Shown here piece by piece: positions 56,274 to 64,000 of a stretch of DNA of 64,000 nucleotides. Numbering within the stretch: the first letter of the stretch is position 1; every line of letters begins with the position of its first letter. The stretch is from Clostridiales bacterium (GTDB taxonomy: Bacteria > Bacillota > Clostridia > Lachnospirales > CAG-274): positions 5,976 to 69,975 of the forward strand of contig JAJPZT010000020.1 in the NCBI GenBank assembly GCA_021204175.1, in the 5' to 3' direction. Position numbers and translations under genes: made by a program. The notes beneath the pieces were generated by a model. The model had not been told where the DNA came from and did not search any database. It was given only the letters and a program-made list of their open reading frames with translations.

Positions 56274-57155
56274 GTGGAGCTTAAATATTTGTCTACATTT
56301 AAAACAATTGTTGAAGAGGGCAGCTTTACCGCTGCGGCAAAAAAGCTTAATTATACGCAGTCAACGATTACCTTTCAAATAGACCAAATTCAACAGGAGC
56401 TTTCCGTTAAGCTTTTTGAAAAAATAGGCAGAAAAATGGTTTTGACTTCAGCAGGAAAAGAGCTTGTTCCATATGCTGACGAGGTTTTGAGAGCTGTGGA
56501 TAAGCTTCATTACATAAACAAGGATATTTCCCAATGCAAAGGTGAGCTAAACATAGGCGTCGCCGAAACCTATCTCTGTTACCGACTGCCCAAGGTTCTG
56601 AAAGCTTTTGTAAACAAAGCCCCAAACGCAAGGCTGAATATTCGTTCTATGAACTGCTATGAAATAAGAGACGCCCTCAAAGAGGGTACTTTGGATGTGG
56701 GAATATTTTATAAGGATGTAGGGGGTATAGGGGACAGCCTTATTTTAAAGGAACTTGAAGCCTTTCCCGTTTCCCTGATTGCTTCACCTGTCACAGCGGA
56801 AAAATTTTCGGACTTTACAACCCCCAACAGACGTATTAAAATTCCTCTTATAATAAACGAGCCTGACTGCATTTTCAGGCAGATATTCGAGGAATACCTC
56901 AGAGACAGAAGCATTGTTTTGGATCACACAATTGAACTGGGCAGTATCGAAACCATAAAAAGCCTTGTTCAAAATGACGTGGGAATATCCTTTCTGCCTA
57001 AATTTGTAATTGAAAAGGAGCTTAATGACGGTTCACTTGAAAAAATCAAAACAAATGTCCGTCACAATAAGCTGACAATAGTCTGCGGTTATCACAAAAA
57101 TAAATGGATTAGCCCCTTAATGCAGCTTTTTTCAGACTGCCTTGAACAGATTTAA
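56274..57155 (+). CDS. LysR family transcriptional regulator
   Basis: 293 residues from GTG 56274 behind AGGTGA; an in-frame GTG at 56265 lies within the SD. N-terminal winged helix (MELKYLSTFKTIVEEGSFTAAAKKLNYTQSTITFQIDQIQQEL) and a C-terminal effector domain (about 90-290). Probably regulates the divergent MFS gene; effector unknown. Confidence 0.93.
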   Translation: MELKYLSTFKTIVEEGSFTAAAKKLNYTQSTITFQIDQIQQELSVKLFEKIGRKMVLTSAGKELVPYADEVLRAVDKLHYINKDISQCKGELNIGVAETYLCYRLPKVLKAFVNKAPNARLNIRSMNCYEIRDALKEGTLDVGIFYKDVGGIGDSLILKELEAFPVSLIASPVTAEKFSDFTTPNRRIKIPLIINEPDCIFRQIFEEYLRDRSIVLDHTIELGSIETIKSLVQNDVGISFLPKFVIEKELNDGSLEKIKTNVRHNKLTIVCGYHKNKWISPLMQLFSDCLEQI

Positions 57156-57216
57156 TCCTGACTTTATTCTCTAAAACCTATATATCGGCTTTTAATTATT
57201 ATTTTTTCAGTTTGTA

Positions 57217-57245
57217 TTGATTTTTTAAATGAAATTCTGTATAAT
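57217..57245 (+). promoter_or_regulatory. Promoter of tgt-purL
   Basis: TTGATT (57217-57222), 17-nt spacer and TATAAT (57240-57245), about 50 nt before tgt. Confidence 0.75.
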
Positions 57246-57297
57246 GGAAAGCGTATTAATGATTAATAACGATTAAAAAAGAAAAGGTTGGGCTTTT

Positions 57298-58434
57298 ATG
57301 TTTAAAATATTAAAAACAGAAGGCAGGGCAAGGCGGGGCAGGTTTGAAACCGTCCACGGAACAGTGGAAACCCCGGTCTTTATGAACGTAGGCACTCTTG
57401 CCGCCATAAAAGGGGCAGTCTCCGCCTTAGACCTTAAGGAAATAGGCACTCAGGTGGAGCTTTCCAACACATATCACCTTCATTTGCGTCCCGGCGACGA
57501 GGTTGTTAAAAAAATGGGCGGACTTCATAAGTTTATGAACTGGGACAGGCCTATTTTAACTGACAGCGGCGGCTTTCAGGTCTTTTCCCTTACGTCCTTA
57601 AGAAAGATTAAGGAAGAAGGGGTTTATTTCAACTCACACATTGACGGTCATAAAATTTTTATGGGTCCTGAAGAGAGTATGACAATTCAGTCGAATTTGG
57701 CCTCCACAATCGCTATGGCGTTTGACGAGTGTCCTTCTTCCGTTGCGGATAAAAGCTATATTGATGCTTCAGTTTCCCGAACCACGAGGTGGCTCGAAAG
57801 ATGCCGAAATAAAATGACAGAGCTTAACCAAAGGGAAGACACTATAAACCCTCATCAAATGCTTTTCGGCATTAACCAAGGGGGAATTTATGAGGATATA
57901 AGAATACGCCATGCTAAGGAAATAAGCTCCTTTGACCTTGACGGCTTTGCCATAGGGGGTCTTGCGGTAGGGGAAAGTCACGCCGAAATGTACAGAATTT
58001 TGGAAGAAACTATACCTTATCTGCCGAAAGAAAAGCCTGTTTATCTTATGGGCGTAGGCACTCCGGAAAATATTTTGGAAAGCGTTTGGAGAGGGGTAGA
58101 CTTTTTCGACTGCGTTCTGCCTGCGAGAAACGGCAGACACGGAAACCTCTATACCCACTTCGGAAAAATAAATATATTAAACGCAAAATATGAGCTTGAC
58201 GATTCGCCTGTGGAGGAGGGCTGCGGCTGTCCTCTTTGCAGAAACTTTTCGAGAGCATATCTCCGCCACCTTTTTAAGGCTAAGGAAATGCTTGCTATGC
58301 GGCTTTCGGTTCTGCATAATCTCTATTTTTACAACAAGCTCACTGAGGAAATAAGAACCGCCCTTGACCGGGGCAATTATGAGAGTTTTATGAAACAAAC
58401 TATAAGTAATATGGGAGGAAAGTGTTATGGCTGA
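57298..58434 (+). CDS. tgt: tRNA-guanine transglycosylase
   Basis: 378 residues: TYHLHLRPGDEVVKKMGGLHKFMNWDRPILTDSGGFQVFSL (with catalytic-site DSGG), GGLAVGESHAEM, MGVGTPENI and the zinc site CGCPLCRNFSRAYLRHLF near the C terminus. It exchanges guanine for a queuine precursor in tRNAs with GUN anticodons. Its usual partner queA is not adjacent; it overlaps purL by 8 nt instead. Confidence 0.97.
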   Translation: MFKILKTEGRARRGRFETVHGTVETPVFMNVGTLAAIKGAVSALDLKEIGTQVELSNTYHLHLRPGDEVVKKMGGLHKFMNWDRPILTDSGGFQVFSLTSLRKIKEEGVYFNSHIDGHKIFMGPEESMTIQSNLASTIAMAFDECPSSVADKSYIDASVSRTTRWLERCRNKMTELNQREDTINPHQMLFGINQGGIYEDIRIRHAKEISSFDLDGFAIGGLAVGESHAEMYRILEETIPYLPKEKPVYLMGVGTPENILESVWRGVDFFDCVLPARNGRHGNLYTHFGKINILNAKYELDDSPVEEGCGCPLCRNFSRAYLRHLFKAKEMLAMRLSVLHNLYFYNKLTEEIRTALDRGNYESFMKQTISNMGGKCYG

Positions 58435-61400
58435 AATTAAAAGAATTTATGTAGAAAAAAAGCCCGGTTTAAATATCGAGGCTCGTCAGCTTTTTGACGA
58501 CCTTAAGGAAAATTTGGAGCTTAAGGGGCTTGAGGGCGTCAGAATTTTAATAAGATATGACATTGAAGGTCTTTACGGCGAGGATTTTGAAAGATGTAAG
58601 AAAACTGTCTTTTCAGAACCCCCTGTTGACATTTTATATGAAGAAAAATTTGATATGTCAGATGACGAAACAAGCTTTGCCGCAGAATATCTGCCTGGTC
58701 AGTTCGACCAGAGAGCCGACTCCGCTATGCAGTGCGTACAGATTGTTACCGAAGAGGACCGTCCTCTTATAAACTGTGCTAAGGTTTATGTTCTGAAAGG
58801 TACTATTACAGCCGACGAGCTTGAAGCAGTTAAAAAATACTGCATAAACCCGGTAGATTCAAGAGAAGCGGCTCTTGAAAAGCCCCAAAGCCTTAAAATC
58901 GAACACCCCGAAGCAGAGGCCGTAGCAGTTTTCAAAGGCTTCATAGATTTAAGCGAAGAAGAAGTTTTGAAAATGCGTGACGATTTAGGTTTGGCTATGA
59001 GCGGCGAGGACTTGCTTTTCTGCCGTGAATATTTCAGAGACACCGAAAAGCGTGACCCTTCCGTTACGGAAATCAAGGTTATAGATACATACTGGTCAGA
59101 CCACTGCCGTCACACAACCTTTGCCACAAACCTTCAAAAGGTTGAGGTTGAGGAAAGCAAGTACAAGCAGAAAATAGAAGATGTTTTCAGCCGTTATCTT
59201 GACGACAGAAAGAAAATAGGCAGGACAAAGCCTGTCTGTCTTATGGATATAGCAACACAGGGGGTTCGTTCTCTCAGGGCGCAGGGAAAGCTTACTGCTT
59301 TTGACGAGTCAGAAGAGGTCAACGCCTGCTCAATAAACGCAAAAGCTGTTATTGACGGCAAGGAAGAAGACTACCTCATAATGTTCAAAAACGAAACCCA
59401 CAACCACCCCACTGAAATAGAACCCTTCGGCGGTGCTGCAACCTGTCTCGGCGGTGCAATAAGAGATCCCCTTTCGGGTAGAGCCTATGTTTATCAGGCA
59501 ATGAGAGTAACAGGCTGCGCCGACCCAAGACGACCCGTTAAGGACACTATCCCCGGAAAGCTTCCTCAGAGAAAGCTTACAAGAGGGGCTGCCGCCGGAT
59601 ATTCTTCATACGGAAACCAGATAGGTCTTGCCACAGGTCAGGTTGTTGAAATTTATGACGAGGGTTATGCTGCTAAAAGAATGGAAATAGGTGCAGTTAT
59701 TGCAGCCGCTAAGAAAGAAAATGTTATTCGTTTAAGACCCGAGCCCGGCGACATTATTATTATGACCGGCGGCAGAGCCGGAAGAGACGGCTGCGGCGGA
59801 GCAACAGGCAGCTCAAAGGAGCACAACGAGGACTCAATCAAAACCTGCGGAGCGGAGGTTCAAAAGGGCAACGCAACCACAGAGAGAAAGCTTCAGAGAC
59901 TTTTCAGAAATCCCGAAGTCAGCAGAATGATTAAACGCTGCAATGATTTCGGTGCAGGGGGTGTTTCCGTTGCAATCGGCGAGCTTGCAGACGGTCTTGT
60001 TATAAACCTTGATGCTGTTCCCAAGAAATATGAGGGTCTTGACGGAACGGAAATAGCAATTTCCGAAAGCCAGGAGAGAATGGCAGTTGTTGTTGACAGA
60101 GAAAACGCAGAAAGATTTGTGGCTCTTGCCAATGCCGAAAACCTTGAAGCAACTCCCGTTGCCGAGGTAACAGACGACCGCCGTCTTAAAATGATTTGGA
60201 GAGGAAAGGAAATTCTTGACATTTCAAGAGACTTTTTGGATACAAACGGAGTAATGCAGAAGGCTGACGTTCTTGTTAAAGCACCCGAGGATATGAGCCA
60301 AAAAGAGCCTGAAGGAGCAACCATTAAAGAAAAATGGCTTAACAACCTTAAAGATCTCAATGTGGCTTCACAAAAAGGTCTTTCGGAAAGGTTCGATTCC
60401 ACAATCGGTGCAGGCACAGTTCTTATGCCCTTCGGCGGCAAAAACCAGCTTACTCCCTCAGAGGCTATGGCGGCTAAAATTCCCGTTTTAAAGGGCGAAA
60501 CCGACACAGCTACCCTTATGAGCTTCGGCTGTAAAATCAAAGCAGCAAAGGCAAGTCCTTTCCACGGGGCAGTTTATGCCGTAGTTGAGTCTGTTGCCAA
60601 AATCGTAGCAGCAGGCGGCAGCTATAAAGACGTATATTTAACATTCCAGGAATATTTTGAACATTTGGGCAAAGCTCCCGAAAAATGGGGCAAGCCCTTT
60701 GCGGCTCTGTTAGGGGCTTACCTTGCTCAAATGGAGCTTGGCTTAGGGGCTATCGGCGGAAAAGACAGTATGAGCGGAACATTTATGGATTTAACCGTTC
60801 CTCCCACACTTGTTTCATTTGCCGTTGACGTAACAAAAGCAGGGGATATAATTTCTCCTGAGTTCAAAAAGACCGGTTCACATATTGTAAAAATAAATGC
60901 AGCCTATGACGAAAACGATTTGCCTGATTTTGACAAGCTGAAGGCTCAGTTTGAGAAAATTTCGGAACTTATTAAGAATGGTGTTATTGTTTCCGCTTCC
61001 GTAATAGGTCAGGGCGGTGCAGCAGCCTGTATTTCAAAAATGTCTTTCGGCAACGATATAGGTGCTGAGGTCAATATAGCCGATCCCTTCGGCTGCAAAA
61101 CAGGCTCATTCGTCTGTGAAATAGCAGAAAACGCAGACATAGCCAAAGAATTGAAAGACCTTGATGCTGAAGTTTTAGGCAGAACCACCGAAGAAAAAGC
61201 CTTTGTTGTAAACGGCGAAACAATCGACCTTGAAGAAGCTAAAAAGGTCTGGGTTCTTCCTATCGAAAAGGTATTCCCCACAAAGCTTTACAGCAGCTTT
61301 GACGAAAAGGACATTTCACTTAAGGAATTTAACATTATCGAAAAGAGAGGCAGCGGTTTAAGCCTTGCTTCCCCCAGAGTTGTTATTCCCGTATTCCCCG

Positions 61401-62167
61401 GCACAAACTGCGAATATGATACTATGCGCCGTTTTGAAGCCGCAGGGGCTAAGGTTGACACATTTGTTATCAGAAACTTAAAGACAGCATGGCTTAAGGA
61501 CTCCGCAGCGGCTTTGGCAAAGCTTATTGACAATGCCCAAATAGTAATGCTCCCCGGCGGCTTCTCAGCAGGCGACGAGCCTGAAGGCTCAGGAAAGTTT
61601 ATTGCCGCAGTTTTCAGAAACCCGGCAATCAGCGAAGCCGTTATGCGTCTTTTAAATCAGCGTGACGGACTTATGCTGGGTATCTGCAACGGTTTTCAAG
61701 CTCTTATAAAGCTGGGTCTTGTTCCCTACGGCGAAATCAGAGACCTAAGCCCCGAAGCACCGACACTTTCCTTTAACACAATCGGTCGTCACGTTTCCTG
61801 TCTTGCCAACACTAAGATTGTTTCAAATAAGTCTCCATGGCTTTGGAACACAACCCCCGGCGATATGTTTAACGTTCCCGTTTCACACGGCGAAGGCAGA
61901 TTTTTGGCTTCCGAAGAGGTAATAAGAAATCTCGAAGCAAACGGACAGATTGCAACACAGTATACCGACTTTGACGGAAAGCCCACCTATGACATAAAAT
62001 ATAATGTAAACGGATCGCTTTATGCTATCGAGGGTATCACAAGCCCCGACGGCAGAGTCTTGGGTAAAATGGGTCACAGCGAACGTATAGGCAATAATCT
62101 TTATAAGAATACTTGCGGAGAAAAGGATCAGCAGATTTTCTCCTCCGGCGTAAATTATTTTAAATAA
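58427..62167 (+). CDS. purL: Phosphoribosylformylglycinamidine synthase, single-chain PurL
   Basis: 1246 residues. PurS-like N terminus (residues 1-150), AIR-synthase-like halves (e.g. DTYWSDHCRHTTFATNL, FKNETHNHPTEIEPFGGAATCLGG; second half LGAIGGKDSMSGTF), and a C-terminal glutamine amidotransferase domain with nucleophile C1087 (GICNGFQ) and H1154 (SHGEG). This fused form, rather than separate PurS/PurQ/PurL, is found in many Clostridia. It is the fourth purine-pathway step. No other pur gene is adjacent; the start overlaps tgt. Confidence 0.97.
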   Translation: MAEIKRIYVEKKPGLNIEARQLFDDLKENLELKGLEGVRILIRYDIEGLYGEDFERCKKTVFSEPPVDILYEEKFDMSDDETSFAAEYLPGQFDQRADSAMQCVQIVTEEDRPLINCAKVYVLKGTITADELEAVKKYCINPVDSREAALEKPQSLKIEHPEAEAVAVFKGFIDLSEEEVLKMRDDLGLAMSGEDLLFCREYFRDTEKRDPSVTEIKVIDTYWSDHCRHTTFATNLQKVEVEESKYKQKIEDVFSRYLDDRKKIGRTKPVCLMDIATQGVRSLRAQGKLTAFDESEEVNACSINAKAVIDGKEEDYLIMFKNETHNHPTEIEPFGGAATCLGGAIRDPLSGRAYVYQAMRVTGCADPRRPVKDTIPGKLPQRKLTRGAAAGYSSYGNQIGLATGQVVEIYDEGYAAKRMEIGAVIAAAKKENVIRLRPEPGDIIIMTGGRAGRDGCGGATGSSKEHNEDSIKTCGAEVQKGNATTERKLQRLFRNPEVSRMIKRCNDFGAGGVSVAIGELADGLVINLDAVPKKYEGLDGTEIAISESQERMAVVVDRENAERFVALANAENLEATPVAEVTDDRRLKMIWRGKEILDISRDFLDTNGVMQKADVLVKAPEDMSQKEPEGATIKEKWLNNLKDLNVASQKGLSERFDSTIGAGTVLMPFGGKNQLTPSEAMAAKIPVLKGETDTATLMSFGCKIKAAKASPFHGAVYAVVESVAKIVAAGGSYKDVYLTFQEYFEHLGKAPEKWGKPFAALLGAYLAQMELGLGAIGGKDSMSGTFMDLTVPPTLVSFAVDVTKAGDIISPEFKKTGSHIVKINAAYDENDLPDFDKLKAQFEKISELIKNGVIVSASVIGQGGAAACISKMSFGNDIGAEVNIADPFGCKTGSFVCEIAENADIAKELKDLDAEVLGRTTEEKAFVVNGETIDLEEAKKVWVLPIEKVFPTKLYSSFDEKDISLKEFNIIEKRGSGLSLASPRVVIPVFPGTNCEYDTMRRFEAAGAKVDTFVIRNLKTAWLKDSAAALAKLIDNAQIVMLPGGFSAGDEPEGSGKFIAAVFRNPAISEAVMRLLNQRDGLMLGICNGFQALIKLGLVPYGEIRDLSPEAPTLSFNTIGRHVSCLANTKIVSNKSPWLWNTTPGDMFNVPVSHGEGRFLASEEVIRNLEANGQIATQYTDFDGKPTYDIKYNVNGSLYAIEGITSPDGRVLGKMGHSERIGNNLYKNTCGEKDQQIFSSGVNYFK

Positions 62168-62181
62168 AACAGCAAAAAAAT

Positions 62182-62213
62182 AAAGCAGATGTCGTTTTTC
62201 GGCATCTGCTTTT
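62182..62213 (+). terminator. Terminator after purL
   Basis: AAAGCAGATG (62182-62191) pairs with CATCTGCTTT (62203-62212), 10 perfect bp, ending in TTTT. Confidence 0.9.
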
Positions 62214-62223
62214 GTGTAAGTCT

Positions 62224-62422
62224 ATAGTCAAAGACTATGCGCATTTTTTGCTGACGCAAAAAATACTTATGACCAACTCAGAACTTTTGCCTGCGGCAAA
62301 AGCTGTGCCTTCGGCACGTCCCAATATCTTTTGGGTTCCTAACGTTTATCAACGCCCCATTCAGTAGGAGCTTGCACTCCTACTGAATGGAAAGTAAGTA
62401 CCCGCCGCCTAAAAGGCGGGGG
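62224..62422. repeat. Array of seven consecutive stem-loops
   Basis: Hairpins in order: 62224-62238 (6 bp), 62243-62264 (9 bp), 62284-62302 (8 bp), 62305-62317 (5 bp), 62320-62335 (5 bp), 62357-62390 (14 perfect bp, 6-nt loop) and 62401-62420 (6 bp, flanked by AAGT/ACTT). No gene lies inside. Subterminal palindromes like these mark IS200/IS605-type ends and some MITEs, and dense hairpins also occur in structured RNAs of such elements. Possibly an element remnant at the junction between chromosome and the integrase-bearing region. Confidence 0.6.
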
Positions 62423-62455
62423 ACTTCCTTTGTTGGTTAAATCAATGGTTTTAAC

Positions 62456-62484
62456 TTGACATAAAGCTGTAATTGTGATATTAT
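62456..62484 (+). promoter_or_regulatory. Promoter of antisense RNA 2
   Basis: TTGACA (62456-62461), 17-nt spacer and TATTAT (62479-62484): the same -35, spacing and -10 as the antisense promoter at 18658-18686. Confidence 0.75.
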
Positions 62485-62490
62485 AAAAAT

Positions 62491-62588
62491 ACAAAGAGGA
62501 ACTGTTATAGGCAGTTACTCCTCACCAATGTTGTTATTTCTTAGATAACCGTCATGGTTTTTTGGATGCCTGTGACGGTTATTTTTTT
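62491..62588 (+). ncRNA. Candidate antitoxin antisense RNA 2
   Basis: About 98 nt from the promoter to a terminator (62545-62554 with 62573-62582, 10 perfect bp, then T7). A second stem, GAGGA...TCCTC with internal ACTG/CAGT (about 62496-62523), lies near its 5' end. It overlaps the 3' end of the opposing hydrophobic peptide gene. No coding potential. Confidence 0.65.
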
Positions 62589-62674
62589 GTTATGGTAAGA
62601 ACTATTTTTATGATTCGTACTATTACCGCAATAATTACGGTAAGTACATAAACATCGTAAATAATAGCTATCAT
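62579..62674 (-). CDS. Candidate type I toxin, 31-residue hydrophobic peptide
   Basis: MIAIIYDVYVLTVIIAVIVR followed by a short Ile/Val/Leu stretch and a KK end: one membrane span with a basic C-terminal tail, typical of small Firmicutes toxins. ATG 62674 has GGTGA (62688-62684) upstream; a GTG at 62686 in frame would add four residues. The stop codon lies inside the antisense terminator. Toxicity is inferred only. Confidence 0.65.
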   Translation of the reverse strand: MIAIIYDVYVLTVIIAVIVRIIKIVLTITKK

Positions 62675-62708
62675 AAGCAATTTCACCAAGAACTCGAAAG
62701 ATGTCGGG

Positions 62709-62755
62709 CGGTTATCAAGAATTTTTTCAAAGAAAAATTCTTGATAACCGTTTTT
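62709..62755. promoter_or_regulatory. Perfect 18-bp hairpin upstream of toxin 2
   Basis: 62709-62726 pairs exactly with 62733-62750, loop of 6 nt, followed on the plus strand by TTTTT and by a second small stem (62751-62757 with 62762-62768). On the minus strand it would lie in the toxin leader about 35 nt before the start. It may be a plus-strand terminator, a structure that hides the toxin start, or part of the element end. The rest of 62756-62909 shows nothing convincing. Confidence 0.6.
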
Positions 62756-62909
62756 CCTAACGGAAAAATTCTATAATTCTCTGAGTTGCCTGTATTTATC
62801 AGCTTTTTGGCTGAATAATCAGTTTTTTGTGTTTTGAAATTCGGCGGACAGTTGGGAAATCGTCAGATAAATTGCGGGTCAAAAGTAGTAGAAATGGTAG
62901 TAAAACATC

Positions 62910-64000
62910 TCAGATTATCTGCTCTATTCTACGGAATTCGCTGTCTGCATCGACATCGTGTGTATGGGCATATACATTAAGTGTTTCCTTTATGTTGGAG
63001 TGTCCCATAAGATACTGAAGTGCTTTCGGGTTCATTCCGGCATTAGCCATTTTTGAGCAGAATGTATGTCTGCAAATATGAGGAGTTACATTTGGCATTT
63101 GTATGGTATGTATCTTATTGTATTCTTTGCATATACGTTCAAATCTGCCTTCCCATACTCTGCGAGATGTTGTTAAGCCTTTGCAAGTCAAAAACAGGAA
63201 GCCTGTTTTTCCGTCTACTATCGGCTCTACTTTTTGTCCGTATCTGCCGTCCATAATTCTGCGGAAGCTTTCGCATACACATTCTGTCATAGGAATTTTT
63301 CTAACACCCGATTTGCTTTTAGTGTCTGTGACACGAAAACCTATGTTGTTAATACGCAGAAGCTGATGGTCAACACTTAAAATCTTGTTTTCCATATCAA
63401 CGTCCGCAAAGGTTAAGCCGCATAACTCCGAAATTCTCAAGCCTGTATTAAACAATATGAATATTGCATCGTAATATACAGAATATTTCTTGCTGTTTTT
63501 TATAAAGTCAAGAAAACTGTTTTCCTGTTCTGCAGTAAGAGCGTCCCTTTTCTTGTTATCGTCTATTGTAATCTTAGCCAAACTAAACTGAAAAGGATTT
63601 TTATAAATATAATCATCTTCAATTGCTATTTCAAACGCAGGACGAAGTACATTTTTATAACTCTTGACAGTACCTTTGCACAATCCGCTTTTCTGCTGCA
63701 AGTTCACAGCCCATTCTTTGGCATCGGAAACTTTAACTTTAGTTATTAACTTTTGCCCGAACGGCTCTTTTTTCAAACGACTTATTACGGCATTGTATGT
63801 TTTTTTGGTACTTTCCTTAACCCCGTTTTTTTGTGACGCATATTTTTCAACAAGCTGTAAAACAGTAATTTTTGAACCGTTTGGGTCAATGCCCTTATCT
63901 AAGTCAAGCCTTATCTGCTTTTCCAAGGTTCTGAGGGCTTCACACTCTCTCTTGCCGTTGGGCAGCTTGTCCTTTTCGTCTAATTTCCAACTGTAAACAA
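62910..64000 (-). CDS. int: Tn916-type tyrosine integrase (N terminus outside window)
   Basis: The frame is open to the window edge, giving 362 visible residues; a TTG at 63926 is only internal. The visible part starts VYSWKLDEKDKLPNGKREC, matching the arm-type region of Tn916 Int, then the core-binding and catalytic domains. Counting from the window edge the catalytic residues are R188, H307, R310, H333 and Y343 (TGLRISELCG; HICRHTFCSKMANAGMNPKALQYLMGH). In Tn916-like elements int sits next to one end with its 3' end toward the junction, so the element should extend right of this window and its end should lie between 62168 and 62909. Confidence 0.93.
   Translation of the reverse strand, partial: VYSWKLDEKDKLPNGKRECEALRTLEKQIRLDLDKGIDPNGSKITVLQLVEKYASQKNGVKESTKKTYNAVISRLKKEPFGQKLITKVKVSDAKEWAVNLQQKSGLCKGTVKSYKNVLRPAFEIAIEDDYIYKNPFQFSLAKITIDDNKKRDALTAEQENSFLDFIKNSKKYSVYYDAIFILFNTGLRISELCGLTFADVDMENKILSVDHQLLRINNIGFRVTDTKSKSGVRKIPMTECVCESFRRIMDGRYGQKVEPIVDGKTGFLFLTCKGLTTSRRVWEGRFERICKEYNKIHTIQMPNVTPHICRHTFCSKMANAGMNPKALQYLMGHSNIKETLNVYAHTHDVDADSEFRRIEQII

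Noticed and set aside
62268-62366. 32-codon ORF inside the hairpin array
   Set aside because: No SD, and its codons simply run through successive palindromes.

Overview
The window reads as chromosome of an anaerobic, low-to-mid G+C, spore-forming Firmicute of class Clostridia, probably a gut species. The evidence is the zinc-type S14 and L36, SepF with DivIVA, the sporulation genes ylbJ and dpaA (spoVFA), a Csp-like subtilase, a SAM-I riboswitch, a rubredoxin-fused flavoprotein and frequent TTG/GTG starts behind strong Shine-Dalgarno (SD) sequences. I cannot name the species.

Layout. 1-970: the 3' end of a large repeat-rich surface protein and a 46-residue orphan peptide. 1162-16679: the S10-spc-alpha supercluster (rpsJ to rplQ with secY, adk, a KOW protein, infA and rpoA) behind one strong promoter. 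It lacks map and carries structured RNA before rpsJ, between rpsJ and rplC, and most strikingly between rpsS and rplV. 16742-18409: a Csp-like protease. 18443-19019: a ribbon-helix-helix gene and a candidate type I toxin/antisense RNA module. 19198-24085: a four-gene Gld-type ABC exporter. 24150-27496 (minus): murA, divIB, ftsZ. 27666-33405: panE, smc, ftsY. 33406-34644 (minus): a split ThrE-type exporter. 34845-39213: recD2, comFC, an unknown gene, hpf. 39322-44649: flavin reductase-rubredoxin, Rrf2 regulator, metG, tatD, a 3D-domain cell-wall protein. 44693-45547 (minus): dpaA. 45715-47323: rsmD, coaD and a coiled-coil gene. 47386-48372 (minus): ylbJ. 48439-53262: HlyD-like protein, yggS, sepF, yggT, ylmH, divIVA. 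53325-54875 (minus): metK behind a SAM-I riboswitch. 54924-57155: an MFS transporter and a divergent LysR regulator. 57298-62167: tgt and purL.

Right edge. After the purL terminator comes a 200-bp run of consecutive hairpins, then a second type I toxin/antisense module built like the first, then a Tn916-type tyrosine integrase that runs off the window. This is probably the end of an integrative element that extends to the right.

How it works together. Most of the window is growth machinery: translation, secretion (secY, ftsY), division (ftsZ, divIB, sepF, yggT, ylmH, divIVA), wall precursor synthesis (murA), chromosome organisation (smc) and cofactor or nucleotide supply (coaD, panE, metK, purL), with scattered sporulation genes. 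The best candidates for undescribed biology are the folded RNA at 4654-4818, the paired type I toxin modules (one sharing a promoter region with an RHH gene), and the hairpin array at 62224-62422.
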